NCBI GenBank assembly: GCA_913775725.1
Contig: CAJYNG010000008.1
Span: 186,001-250,000, forward strand
Length of the DNA stretch: 64,000 nt
Direction of reading: 5' to 3'
DNA from: an uncultured Stenotrophomonas sp.
GTDB taxonomy: Bacteria; Pseudomonadota; Gammaproteobacteria; Xanthomonadales; Xanthomonadaceae
Shown: positions 24,581 to 33,057 of the stretch, piece after piece
Layout: every line of letters starts with the position of its first letter
Numbering within the stretch: the first letter of the stretch is position 1
Position numbers and translations under genes: made by a program
The notes under the pieces: model-generated
What the model was told of the DNA's origin: nothing
The model's database searches: none
Seen by the model: the letters and a program-made list of their open reading frames with translations, nothing else

Positions 24581-25353
24581 GTAGAAATTCCGGAAGCGGG
24601 CAGGGCGGCGGCGACGCGTGCTGCATCGACGCCATACAGGGTGGCGAGGCGCTCGGGTGTTGCGACCTCGCGGGCAGGACCGAGCACCTGCAGGCTGCCG
24701 GCGGACATCAATGCAATGCGGTCGGCCACCTGCAGCGCGTGCTGCGGTTGATGGGTGGACAGCAGCACGCCGATACCACGATCGGCCAGACGGCGCACGG
24801 TATCGAGGATGCGCAGCTGGTTGCCGAAGTCGAGGCTGGCGGTGGGCTCATCCATCACCAGTAACTGCGCCTGCTGGGCCAGTGCGCGCGCGATCAGCAC
24901 CAGCTGGCGCTCACCACCGCTGAGCGTGGTGACGGTGCGGTCGGCCAGCGCCTGCAGGCCCAGTTCGCGCAGGCAGTCATCGGCGATGGCTTCATCAGCG
25001 TGACCGGGTGCGGCGAGCAGGCCCAGGTGCGCGGCGCGACCCATCGCCACCACCTCGCGCACGCGCCAGGCAAAGGGCAGCGGCGCGGCCTGCGGCACAT
25101 AGCCCATACGGCGGGCGCGGGCGGCGCGATCATGCGCGCGCAACGGCGAGCCCTGCAGGTCCACCTCGCCATGCACTGCAGGCAGCAGGCCGAGCAGCGT
25201 ACGAAACAGGGTGGTCTTGCCACAGCCGTTGGGGCCAAGCAGGCACAGCACCTCGCCAGGCTGTACCGACAGCGCGAACGGCGCGCCCAGTGCTACGCCG
25301 GCATGGCCGATGGCCAATCCGCGTGCTTCCAGCAGCGGTGTGGCGGTGCTCAT
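24577..25353 (-). CDS. FecE/MolC-type ABC transporter ATPase
   Basis: A 258-residue ATP-binding subunit of a type II (vitamin B12/iron-chelate-like) importer. Walker A is GPNGCGKT (about 40-47), the Q-loop lies in YVPQAA, the signature is LSGGERQLVLIARAL and the Walker B LLVMDEPTASLD; the switch His is in LLSTHQPQ. The ATG complementary to 25351-25353 is preferred; upstream in-frame codons run into the permease. The permease stop lies immediately upstream and the methyltransferase overlaps downstream. The same subunit type serves Haemophilus MolBC (molybdate/tungstate), which fits the ModE-linked context. Confidence 0.88.
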   Translation of the reverse strand: MSTATPLLEARGLAIGHAGVALGAPFALSVQPGEVLCLLGPNGCGKTTLFRTLLGLLPAVHGEVDLQGSPLRAHDRAARARRMGYVPQAAPLPFAWRVREVVAMGRAAHLGLLAAPGHADEAIADDCLRELGLQALADRTVTTLSGGERQLVLIARALAQQAQLLVMDEPTASLDFGNQLRILDTVRRLADRGIGVLLSTHQPQHALQVADRIALMSAGSLQVLGPAREVATPERLATLYGVDAARVAAALPASGIST

Positions 25354-26363
25354 GGGCGACGCTCGCTGCGCGCCAGGACCAGCAGGAAGCACGGCACACC
25401 GACGAACGCAGTGAGGATGCCGAGCGGCAGTTCAATCGGCGCCAATGTGCGCGCCAGCGTATCGGCGGCGAGCAGGAAACTGGCGCCGAGCAGCAGGCTG
25501 GCCGGCAGCAGGCGGCGGAAATCAGCGCCGACCAGCAGCCGCGCGATATGCGGAACCACCAACCCGACCCAGCCGATGATGCCGGCCAAGGATACCGCCG
25601 CCGCAGTGCATAGCGTAGCGGCGGCGATCAGCGTCCAGCGCAGTGGGGTGACCGCCACGCCCAGCGCGCTGGCCTCTTCATCACCCAGGCCGAGCAGGTT
25701 CACCCGCCAGCGCAGCAGCACCAGCGGCAACAGCCCGATCAGCAGCAGCGGCACGGTGACCTTGAGGTCGTCGATGACCACCGCGTTCAAGCCACCCAGC
25801 AGCCAGAAGGTGATCGAAGGCAGCTGGGTGTACGGATCGGCCAGCAGCTTCAGCAACGAGATGCCGGCACCGAGCAGCGCCGACACCGCGACGCCGGCCA
25901 GTACCAGCACCAGCACTGGATCGTGCCGCCGCACCAGCGCGGCCACCAGGCAGACCAGGCCCACCGCACCCAACCCGCCCGCAAACGCAATGCCCTGCAC
26001 CAGCAGCATCGGCAGGCCAAGGAACAGGCCCAGCGAAGCGCCAAGACCGGCGCCGGCGGAGACGCCGAGGATGTCCGGCGACACCAGCGGATTGCGGAAC
26101 ATGGCCTGGTAGGCCGCACCAGCCGCAGAAAGCACTGCGCCGATCAGCACGGCGGCCAGCACGCGTGGCAGGCGGATGTGCCAGAGCGCGGCCTGCACCG
26201 CAGGCGGGCTGGGTTCGCCGATGCCGAACAGCTGCCAACCGATCGCGTGCAGCAGCGCCGCAGGGCGCACCGGGAACTGGCCGACCGAGAAGGCCAGCAA
26301 CAGCATCGCCAGCAGCAGGCTCCAGCCACCGGCATGCCAGGCCCAACGTGGAAGCGTGCGCAT
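25350..26363 (-). CDS. FecCD/MolB-type ABC transporter permease
   Basis: A 337-residue inner-membrane permease with about ten hydrophobic segments. Typical FecCD motifs are RLPRVLAAVLIGAVLSAAGAAYQAMFRNPLVSP (split here only for description) with its GAAYQ core, PDILGVSAGAGLGA, the GIIGWVGLVVPHIARL coupling region and the C-terminal PIELPLGILTAFVGVPCFLLVL. This is the fold of the B12, siderophore and MolB permeases, not of ModB. The ATG complementary to 26361-26363 starts two bases after the binding-protein stop. Substrate is not given by the sequence; the neighbours argue for a molybdenum or tungsten species. Confidence 0.9.
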   Translation of the reverse strand: MRTLPRWAWHAGGWSLLLAMLLLAFSVGQFPVRPAALLHAIGWQLFGIGEPSPPAVQAALWHIRLPRVLAAVLIGAVLSAAGAAYQAMFRNPLVSPDILGVSAGAGLGASLGLFLGLPMLLVQGIAFAGGLGAVGLVCLVAALVRRHDPVLVLVLAGVAVSALLGAGISLLKLLADPYTQLPSITFWLLGGLNAVVIDDLKVTVPLLLIGLLPLVLLRWRVNLLGLGDEEASALGVAVTPLRWTLIAAATLCTAAAVSLAGIIGWVGLVVPHIARLLVGADFRRLLPASLLLGASFLLAADTLARTLAPIELPLGILTAFVGVPCFLLVLARSERRP

Positions 26364-26365
26364 GC

Positions 26366-27403
26366 TCAGACGTTCGCATCCAGGCTGCGTGCCAGCGCGG
26401 CGGGCAAGGGTTGGCCCCACAGCAGCTGATGCAGCGCACCGATGCGCGCGCGCAGCGCGGCAGGGGCCAATGCGGGCGCTGCACCCGGATGCAGCCTGGA
26501 CAGCAGCCACGGCAGGCCGGGCAGGCGGTTGACGCCGGGCGGACCATCCAGCCATCCGAACGGCAGAACCGGTGCGCAGTGCAGGCGGCGCTCGCGTACG
26601 GCACGCAGGGCGCGCCAGCGCGGATCCTGTGCGGCATGCGCGGCGAACCCGGCATCCTGGGTCAGGATCACGTCCGGATCCCAGGCCAGTAGTTGTTCGA
26701 ACGACACGCGGGCGAGGCCACCGGCACCGGCGCTGGCGGCTACGTTGCGGCCGCCACAGAACTCGATGACTTCGGTGTTGATCGAGCCGGACAGGCCGCT
26801 TTCCAGGCCGTCGCTGCCACGCCCGTAGTACACGGTGGGCCGCGTCGCAGCGGGACGTGTCGCCAGCACCTCACGTACCAGTGCCAGCTGCGCCTCGGCC
26901 GCCTGGGCCAGCGCTTCGCCGCGTGCGGCAACACCCAGCAGCCGGCCAACGTGGCGCAGCTGTGCCGGATGATCGGGCAGGCGCCCGGCAATCAATTCGA
27001 AGGGAATCGCGGTCTGCTTCCAGACCCGCTCGGCCGAGTCGCGGTAATTGGCATCGAAATCACCGGCATCCAGCACCAGATCCGGCTGCATCGCCAGCAG
27101 GCGCTCGAGACTGACCGTGCTGCCGCGTCCGGCCAGGCGACCGACCACCGGCAGCGTGCGCAGCGCTGCCGGCAGTTGCGCCAGGGCTTCGGGCGAGACC
27201 TTCATCGGCCAACCCAGCAAACGTTCGGGTGCCACGGCGGCGAGCAGCACCGCAGCCGGCGGGCCGGCCGCGAACACGCGCTTGGGCATGGCCTTGGGCG
27301 CGCCCAGCCGCAGCACGCGCTGCGCCGGCATCGCCAGCAGCTCGGCACTGGCGACCAGCAAGGGCGCCAGCGCGAATGCCTGCAGCAGGGCGCGCCGCCT
27401 CAT
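26366..27403 (-). CDS. periplasmic binding protein of the FecB/MolA type
   Basis: A 345-residue class III (TroA/BtuF-like) binding protein. The N-terminus MRRRALLQAFALAPLLVASA looks like a signal peptide and its three arginines are compatible with Tat export. The two lobes are recognisable by LAAVAPERLLGWP, SLERLLAMQPDLVLDAG, then a long linking helix and SFEQLLAWDPDVILTQD. Haemophilus MolA, which binds molybdate and tungstate, is of this class. Its ATG overlaps the stop of the DUF2478 gene. It would take cargo delivered by the TonB receptor and pass it to the FecCD-type permease. Confidence 0.85.
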   Translation of the reverse strand: MRRRALLQAFALAPLLVASAELLAMPAQRVLRLGAPKAMPKRVFAAGPPAAVLLAAVAPERLLGWPMKVSPEALAQLPAALRTLPVVGRLAGRGSTVSLERLLAMQPDLVLDAGDFDANYRDSAERVWKQTAIPFELIAGRLPDHPAQLRHVGRLLGVAARGEALAQAAEAQLALVREVLATRPAATRPTVYYGRGSDGLESGLSGSINTEVIEFCGGRNVAASAGAGGLARVSFEQLLAWDPDVILTQDAGFAAHAAQDPRWRALRAVRERRLHCAPVLPFGWLDGPPGVNRLPGLPWLLSRLHPGAAPALAPAALRARIGALHQLLWGQPLPAALARSLDANV

Positions 27404-27942
27404 GCGGCGGCCTCGGGTGCGTTGCGGCAGGCATCCCACCAGGCCTGCAGGGCTGCGTCCTCGGCGGGCAGCTCGATGGCCATGCCGCCGGTGAACTGGC
27501 GCCATGCGTCGAGGTAGGGCAGCTTCACCGCTGTCAACAACGGGATGCCGGCCAGCATCAATGCCAGCAGCTCATCGGCCATGCCGCCACCTTCCGATTC
27601 CAGCGTGCCGAAGCGGTTGGCGATGGCCAACTCGGCATGGTCCTGCACCGCCCGGCGCAGCACCACGCTGGCATCGGCGATGCCGCCCGGGTCCAGGTTG
27701 CAGCCGCAGGACGCCTGGCCCAGCGCCTGGCTGATCGGGTAGCGCGAACCGGGATCGGTCACGTCCATCAGTGTCATGCGCTTCCTGCCGTTGGCGGTGG
27801 GTTCGTGTGGCAGGTGTACCAGCCCGCGCACGCGGTGGCCGGCGGCCAGCTGGCGTGCGGCGAATGCGGCCAGCAAGCCATCGGGTTCGCCGCTGTGGTC
27901 ATGCACGATGGCCGCGATGCGCGGCGGCGGGGACGCGGTCAT
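27400..27942 (-). CDS. DUF2478-family protein
   Basis: A 180-residue protein. The blocks PRIAAIVHDHSGEPDGLLAA, RMTLMDVTDPGSRYPIS, then GCNLDPGGIADASVVLRRA and DHAELAIANRFGTLESEGGG and the GMADELLALMLAGIPLLTAV segment match the DUF2478 family as I remember it: a P-loop-like fold without a full Walker A, often near molybdenum transport genes. Two cysteines (CGC) sit in the centre. Its role is unknown. It lies two bases after the receptor gene and overlaps the binding-protein gene, so it is an integral member of the operon. Confidence 0.8.
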   Translation of the reverse strand: MTASPPPRIAAIVHDHSGEPDGLLAAFAARQLAAGHRVRGLVHLPHEPTANGRKRMTLMDVTDPGSRYPISQALGQASCGCNLDPGGIADASVVLRRAVQDHAELAIANRFGTLESEGGGMADELLALMLAGIPLLTAVKLPYLDAWRQFTGGMAIELPAEDAALQAWWDACRNAPEAAA

Positions 27943-27944
27943 GT

Positions 27945-29930
27945 TCAGAACCTCCAGTTGGCGTTGGCGAACCAGGTACGGCCCGGCATCGGGTAGCCGT
28001 CGGCCAGTTCGTACCATTTGTCACCGATGTTGCGCACGCCAAGGTCGAAATCCCAGGCCTCGCGCGGGCTCCAGCTGGCCTTGAAGCCGGTGATGCCATA
28101 GCCGGGCAGGTCGCGCACCGGGCGTGCGGCGTCGGCGTAGCTGACTTTGCGGCCCTGTTCGGCTTCCAGCGTGGCCTGCAGCTTCAACTGCGGCAGCAGC
28201 TGCCAGCCCACCGCCATGAACAGCCGTTGGCGCGGACTGTCGAGCAGGGCCACGCTGCGGTCTTCCAGGTTGGTGCGGCGCAGCCAGGTGTAGCTGGTCT
28301 GCAGGTCCCAGTCGTCGCCGATGCGCTGGCGCAGGCCCAGTTCGACACCCTGGTGACGGGCCTTGCCGATGTTCTGCGCCTGGTTGCAGGTGCTGCCGCC
28401 GCATTCGCGCGAGGCCACCACTGCGTTCTGGATCAGGTCATCGATACGGCTCTGGAAGATCGCCGCCTGCAACTGTCCGCCTTCCCACCAGCTGCCACGC
28501 AGGCCCACCTCGAAGTGGGTGGCATGCTCGGCCTTCAGATCCGGGTTGGGCAGGGCTGAACCCATGCGCGCGGAGTAGCGGTCCTTGATGGTCGGAAAAC
28601 GCGTGCGCCGCGCGGCGCTTGCATACCACTGCTGGTCCGGCGCCAGTTGCTGCACGTACTCCAGCACCGCATTGGTGGCATCGGTGCTGCCGGTTGGCCA
28701 GAAGTACACGCGCTTGGCGTCGCGGCGGTCATGGCCGATGCCCACGCGCAGGTGCGAGGTGTCGGTCAGCGCGATGCGGTCCTCGATCGCCACCGACGTG
28801 GTCACATCACGGAAGTCCTTGGTGGGCGAGTGCGGGTTGCGCTCGCTGTGCTGGTCTTCCTTGTAGTGGATCGCGAACTGCAGTTCCTGGCGCGGCAGCG
28901 CCGTGGTGGCCAGGGTTACCGAGCCGCCCACGGTGCGGTCGTCGTAGATGCTGGGGAAGCTGCTGTTGTCCATCGCCACCTGGTAGGTGCCGTCGGTATA
29001 GGCGTCCAGGCCGTTGCCATAGGTATCGCGGTAGACGCGGGTGCGCAGCGTGGTGTGTTCGCCCAGGCGGGTGTTGCCGATGAAGTACAGGCTGTCCTTG
29101 TCCCACCACGGCCAGCGCCAGTAACGAATGCCGCTGCGCGCGGTGCCGGTGTAGACCGGGTTGTCCTTCTCGCCGTCCTGGCGCGCGTAGCCGATCGCGT
29201 ACTCGTCGCCCTCGCGCGGGGTATAGCCCAGCTTGAACGACAGGCGACGGTCGTCGCGCGAGGCGTTGCGGCGGTCCTTGCCGGTGTCGGTGGGCACGCG
29301 CTTGTAATCGATGAAGCCCTTCGGCAGCGGAAACTCATCGGCCTTCAGGATCGACGCACCGAGCTGGAAGTACCAGTCACCACGACGCCCACCGATATTG
29401 ACCGCGGCCTTGCGCTCGCCACCCTCGGCAATGCCCAGCCGCACGTCGCCTTCCAGCGGACGTTCCGGGCGGCGGCTGACGAGGTTGATCGCACCGCCGA
29501 GGATGTTCGGCCCGTACAGGAGCGAGGCGCCGCCGCTGGCGACCTGGATCTCGGCAAGGTCGAAGGTGGCGAAGCGGCCGAAGTCCACGTAGCCGTCATA
29601 GGGCACGTACAGCGGGATGCCGTCGAGGAATACCGGCACCTGGCGCGCATCGAAGCCGCGCAGGTAGACCATGTCTTCGTTGCGAGAGTTGCGCGCCAGG
29701 CTCACGCCCGGCAATACGCTGACCGCATCGCCGACCGTATTGCGGTCGAGCTGCCGTATGCGTTCGGCATCGAGGCTGCGTTCGGCGACGGTGGGCGAGG
29801 TGCCGCGCTCGGCATGCACATCGATCGTGCCCAGGGTGAACACCGGCGGCGGCGAGGCGGCGTCGGCCGCAGTGGCGGCAAGCGGGAGCAGCAGCGCAGA
29901 CAGGGGTAGAACGAAACGACAGGTACGCAT
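27945..29930 (-). CDS. TonB-dependent outer-membrane receptor, candidate molybdate/tungstate uptake
   Basis: A 661-residue outer-membrane receptor. It has a signal peptide (cleavage near AADA), a plug domain at about residues 45-155 with VFTLGTIDVHAE, SVLPGVSLARN, VYLRGFDARQVPVFLDGIPLYVPYDG and LLYGPNILGGAINLVSRRP, and a 22-strand barrel ending in Phe (WFANANWRF). It is the first gene of the operon. The start, an ATG complementary to 29928-29930, lies 20 bases from a perfect ModE palindrome, so it should be controlled by molybdate through ModE. Receptors of this kind usually carry iron complexes, B12 or nickel; here regulation points to molybdenum. One Cys pair (ECGGSTC) lies in an extracellular loop of the C-terminal barrel. 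Confidence 0.85.
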   Translation of the reverse strand: MRTCRFVLPLSALLLPLAATAADAASPPPVFTLGTIDVHAERGTSPTVAERSLDAERIRQLDRNTVGDAVSVLPGVSLARNSRNEDMVYLRGFDARQVPVFLDGIPLYVPYDGYVDFGRFATFDLAEIQVASGGASLLYGPNILGGAINLVSRRPERPLEGDVRLGIAEGGERKAAVNIGGRRGDWYFQLGASILKADEFPLPKGFIDYKRVPTDTGKDRRNASRDDRRLSFKLGYTPREGDEYAIGYARQDGEKDNPVYTGTARSGIRYWRWPWWDKDSLYFIGNTRLGEHTTLRTRVYRDTYGNGLDAYTDGTYQVAMDNSSFPSIYDDRTVGGSVTLATTALPRQELQFAIHYKEDQHSERNPHSPTKDFRDVTTSVAIEDRIALTDTSHLRVGIGHDRRDAKRVYFWPTGSTDATNAVLEYVQQLAPDQQWYASAARRTRFPTIKDRYSARMGSALPNPDLKAEHATHFEVGLRGSWWEGGQLQAAIFQSRIDDLIQNAVVASRECGGSTCNQAQNIGKARHQGVELGLRQRIGDDWDLQTSYTWLRRTNLEDRSVALLDSPRQRLFMAVGWQLLPQLKLQATLEAEQGRKVSYADAARPVRDLPGYGITGFKASWSPREAWDFDLGVRNIGDKWYELADGYPMPGRTWFANANWRF

Positions 29931-29949
29931 CCTCGCGAGTCCTCGGGTT

Positions 29950-29973
29950 CGTTATATCCAAGATGATATAACG
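29950..29973. promoter_or_regulatory. ModE operator
   Basis: CGTTATAT, eight bases, then ATATAACG: a perfect palindrome with the arms of the E. coli ModE operator. It lies between the divergent receptor gene (start 29930, 20 bases away) and modE (start 30114), nearly touching the receptor gene. Binding here would block receptor transcription when ModE is loaded with molybdate, and may also affect modE. Confidence 0.85.
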
Positions 29974-30035
29974 CTTGGCAGGGGTCAACTTGATGACCGA
30001 CCCGGGGATTCTCGTTGCTGGCCGGCGCGGCCACC

Positions 30036-30049
30036 TTGATCCATATCAA
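30036..30049 (+). promoter_or_regulatory. FNR/ANR box upstream of modE
   Basis: TTGATCCATATCAA matches the FNR consensus perfectly. The centre is 71 bases before the modE start. A class II site would put transcription near 30084; TACACT at 30074-30079 is an acceptable -10. Confidence 0.75.
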
Positions 30050-30113
30050 GCCCGGTGCAGGCGGGCGACGCCGTACACTGGCGGTCCGCGCGAAACGCAG
30101 GGAAACGAGCACG

Positions 30114-30920
30114 ATGAGCGAGGCCGAACCGCCTTTGGAGCTGCAGGGCAACCTGTGGCTGAGCATTGCCGGGCAGAGTGTGGGCGGTCGTGGCCGCTTC
30201 GCGCTGCTGGGGTTGATCGATGCCTGTGGTTCGATCAGCCAGGCCGCCAAGCGCATGGGCATGACCTACAAGAACGCCTGGGACGCGGTGGATGCGATGA
30301 ACACCGCGGCCGGCGAGCCGTTGGTCGTGCGCAGTGTTGGCGGTCGTGGCGGCGGCGGTGCGCGCCTGACCGAGCGCGGCCACCAGCTGATCACGCGCTT
30401 CGAGGAGGTCGAGCGTGCGCATCGCACCTTCCTGCAATCGCTGCAGGCCACCCCCGGGCTGGACGAGGATCTGGCCCTGATCCGGAGAATCGGCATGATC
30501 ACCAGCGCACGCAACCAGTTCCATGGCCGGGTCAGTGCGCTGGCCACCGGCGCCGTCAACGATGAAGTGCAGATTGAAGTGGCGCCGGGCCTGGCGCTGG
30601 TCGCCACCATCACTCATGGCAGCGTGGAGTCGCTGGGCCTGGCGGTAGGCGTGCCGGCCTATGCGCTGGTGAAGGCCTCGTCGGTGATCGTGGCGCAGGG
30701 CGAGGGCGCGCGTTACTCGGCACGCAACCAGTTCGCCGGCACGGTGGAGCGGATCACTGAGGGTGCGGTGAACGATGAGGTGGTGGTGGATATCGGCCAT
30801 GGCTGCAGCGTGGTGGCGGTGATCACCCGGGCCAGCACCGCGGCGCTGGAGCTGCAGGAGGGCGGCGCGGCGACGGTGCTGTTCAAGGCATCGAGCGTGA
30901 TCGTGGGCGTGCCGATGTGA
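30114..30920 (+). CDS. modE: molybdate-responsive transcriptional regulator ModE
   Basis: A 268-residue full-length ModE. The N-terminal winged helix (about 20-120) has ISQAAKRMGMTYKNAWDAVDAMN and RGGGGARLTERG. The C-terminal part has two Mop/TOBE repeats, each opening with SARNQF (SARNQFHGRV and SARNQFAGTV), which form the molybdate-binding di-Mop domain of a dimer. The ATG at 30114 gives a normal N-terminus. The ModE operator in the divergent region lies upstream, and a perfect FNR box lies 64 bases before the gene, so molybdenum supply and oxygen appear joined at this regulator. A SMAG pair follows the stop. Confidence 0.95.
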   Translation: MSEAEPPLELQGNLWLSIAGQSVGGRGRFALLGLIDACGSISQAAKRMGMTYKNAWDAVDAMNTAAGEPLVVRSVGGRGGGGARLTERGHQLITRFEEVERAHRTFLQSLQATPGLDEDLALIRRIGMITSARNQFHGRVSALATGAVNDEVQIEVAPGLALVATITHGSVESLGLAVGVPAYALVKASSVIVAQGEGARYSARNQFAGTVERITEGAVNDEVVVDIGHGCSVVAVITRASTAALELQEGGAATVLFKASSVIVGVPM

Positions 30921-30939
30921 GACGTTCCGACGTGCCGTT

Positions 30940-31011
30940 GTAGAGCCGAGCCCATGCTCGGCTGCTGTTGGCGCTGCCGCGGAACGCAGCCGAGCGTGGG
31001 CTCGGCTCTAC
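30940..31011. repeat. SMAG inverted repeat pair
   Basis: Begins GTAGAGCCGAGCCCATGCTC and ends with the inverted partner ...GGCTCTAC. It is the same family as the copies at 23695 and 33119. It lies between convergent modE and the diflavin reductase gene. Confidence 0.85.
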
Positions 31012-31023
31012 AGGATCAACGGA

Positions 31024-32553
31024 TCAATACAACTCGCAGTGCGTGCGGCCTTCACCCCGCAGCGCGTCCCAGTGCCCTTCGCCACCGATGGCATCGATGG
31101 CCTCGCGCACCGCGCCTTCCAGGTGGCTCTTGTTGCCGCACAGGTACAGATGGCCGCCGCGGGCCAGCACATCACGCACTTCACTGGCGCGCTGCTGCAG
31201 TACATGCTGCACATAGACCTTTTCGGCGCCATCGCGCGAGAACGCGGTATGCAGGCCGGCAAGCACGCCACGCGTGTGCCAGTCCTGCAGCTGGTCGCGA
31301 TACAGGTAGTCGTGCTGGCGGTGCTTCTCGCCGAACACCAGATGCACTTCGCGCTCGCAGGCGTTGGCCTGCAGCTCCTGCATCAGACCCATCAAGGGCG
31401 CGATGCCGGTGCCGGTGCCGACCAGCAGCAGCGGTGCCTCCCCGGTATCGGGCAGGTGGAAGCCAGGGTTGGAGCGGCAGTACACACGGGCATGGTCGCC
31501 GCCATGCAGCAGGCTGCCGGTGGCAGAGCCGAAGCGCTCGCGGCCGCGCAGGGTGTAGCGCACTTCGCGCACGCACAGGCTCAGCTGGTCGTCGCACGGG
31601 TGCGAGGCGATGGAATAGGCACGCGGCAGCCGCGGTGACAGCAGTTCACGCAGTCGGGCCAGCGGCACGCTGTCCGGCGTGGTGTGGTCCTGCAACACGT
31701 CCAGCAGATCCAGGCCGTGCAGGTAGGCTTCCAGCTCGCGCTTCTGGCTGACCTTCAACAGGCCCTTCAGTGCCTCGCTGCCACCGAGCTTGGCCAGTTC
31801 GCGCAGCACGCCCTTGCTCAGCAGGCGCAGCTCGCGGTCATGCAGGGCGGCCGCGGCGGCGGTGTCGCCATACCAGGCGGCCAATGCCTGCAGCAGGGCA
31901 GGGTCGTTCTCGGGTACTACGTGCAGGGCGTCGCCCGCGCGGTACGCCATGCCACTACCGGCAATGTCCAGTTGCAGGTGCCAGGCAGCGGGGTCGCTGC
32001 TGTTCAGGCGGCGACGCTCGAGAATGCGGGCGGCAAAGGCATTGTCTTCGCCATAGGCGGTCACCTGCAGGTGGAGGTCCTGGCCAGCAGTGAGGTCGCC
32101 ATCCAGCACCTGGCCGAGCACCGGCTGCCATTGCTGGAAGAACTGCTCGTAGCCCAGATCGGCATCCACGCGATGCAGCAGCGGCTGCGCCTGGCGCTCG
32201 CTCAGCGCCGCATCCAGTGCCTTGGTGAAGCCGCAGAAGCTCGGGTAGCCGGTGTCACCGAGGCCGAACACTGCATAGCGCAGGCCGCTCAGCGTCGGGG
32301 TCTGGCGCAGCGTTTCGAAGAACTGCTCGCCGTTGGCCGGCGGTTCGCCATCGCCGAACGAGCTGGAGATCGCCAGCAACACGTCGCCGTGGCCGAGGCT
32401 GGCCACGTCGATGTCGTTGAAGGGAAGCACCTGCGGCCCGTGCGGCTGCAGGTCCGCGCCCAGGCGCTGGGCCAGGGCGCGAGCATTGCCCGACTCGGAC
32501 GCAAAACCCACCAGCAGGCGGCTGAAGGGCGTACTGGTCGGGAGGGCGTTCAC
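31024..32553 (-). CDS. NADPH-dependent diflavin reductase (sulfite-reductase-flavoprotein-like)
   Basis: A 509-residue flavoprotein. Residues about 10-150 are a flavodoxin domain binding FMN (FASESGNARALAQRLG, SSSFGDGEPPANGEQF, FGLGDTGYPSFCGF). An FAD-binding domain follows, with RAYSIASHP. The NADP module has LLVGTGTGIAPLMGLM and HLYLCGNKSHLEGAV, and the chain ends in Tyr as in P450/sulfite reductases. It transfers electrons from NADPH through FAD and FMN to a partner. The GTG start overlaps the stop of the PAS gene (GTGA), so the two are translated together; the usual partners (CysI haemoprotein, P450) are absent here. Confidence 0.88.
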   Translation of the reverse strand: MNALPTSTPFSRLLVGFASESGNARALAQRLGADLQPHGPQVLPFNDIDVASLGHGDVLLAISSSFGDGEPPANGEQFFETLRQTPTLSGLRYAVFGLGDTGYPSFCGFTKALDAALSERQAQPLLHRVDADLGYEQFFQQWQPVLGQVLDGDLTAGQDLHLQVTAYGEDNAFAARILERRRLNSSDPAAWHLQLDIAGSGMAYRAGDALHVVPENDPALLQALAAWYGDTAAAAALHDRELRLLSKGVLRELAKLGGSEALKGLLKVSQKRELEAYLHGLDLLDVLQDHTTPDSVPLARLRELLSPRLPRAYSIASHPCDDQLSLCVREVRYTLRGRERFGSATGSLLHGGDHARVYCRSNPGFHLPDTGEAPLLLVGTGTGIAPLMGLMQELQANACEREVHLVFGEKHRQHDYLYRDQLQDWHTRGVLAGLHTAFSRDGAEKVYVQHVLQQRASEVRDVLARGGHLYLCGNKSHLEGAVREAIDAIGGEGHWDALRGEGRTHCELY

Positions 32554-32978
32554 GCGGCCTCGTAGAAGTCGTCGAACTTTTCCTTGCTGAACTCGACCAG
32601 GTCGTAGTTCTGCATCAGGTCGTTCACCACGCGGCGGATGCTGATGTACGAGGTGATGTTGCCGTCGGCGTCGAACAGCGGCTGCACGGTGGTATCCACC
32701 ACGTAGAGCACGCCGCCCTTGCCGAGGTTGGGCACGATGCCGGTCCAGGTCTTGCCGGCCTTGATGGTGTCCCACATGTCCTTGTAGACCGCCTTGGGCA
32801 CATCCGGATGGCGCACGATGCTGTGTGGCTGACCGATCAGTTCCTCACGGGCGAAGCCGGTGAGCGTGCAGAACAGGTCGTTTGCGTAGGTGATGTTGCC
32901 CTGCAGGTCGGTGGTGGAGATCACCATGACGTTCTGCATGGCGTTCAGGAGCTGGGCGTTGTCGGGGGTGTAGCTCAT
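32550..32978 (-). CDS. Aer-like PAS-domain protein
   Basis: A 142-residue protein that is almost only a PAS domain (about 15-125). Its motifs, VMVISTTDLQGNITYAND, IGQPHSIVRHPDVP and KTWTGIVPN, match the FAD-binding PAS domain of the aerotaxis receptor Aer, including the RHPD segment that contacts FAD in Aer. No HAMP, kinase or membrane part is present. The ATG complementary to 32976-32978 gives a normal N-terminus; the open frame further upstream runs through a SMAG repeat. It is coupled to the diflavin reductase by a GTGA overlap and has an FNR box 80 bases upstream. Probably an FAD redox sensor or electron acceptor; partner unknown. Confidence 0.85.
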   Translation of the reverse strand: MSYTPDNAQLLNAMQNVMVISTTDLQGNITYANDLFCTLTGFAREELIGQPHSIVRHPDVPKAVYKDMWDTIKAGKTWTGIVPNLGKGGVLYVVDTTVQPLFDADGNITSYISIRRVVNDLMQNYDLVEFSKEKFDDFYEAA

Positions 32979-33057
32979 CGCAGGGTCCTTGTGGATGCCG
33001 GTAACGCCGGCGTGTTCGGGTCCTGCATAGAAATACGCCCGCACGGGGGCGGGCGGT

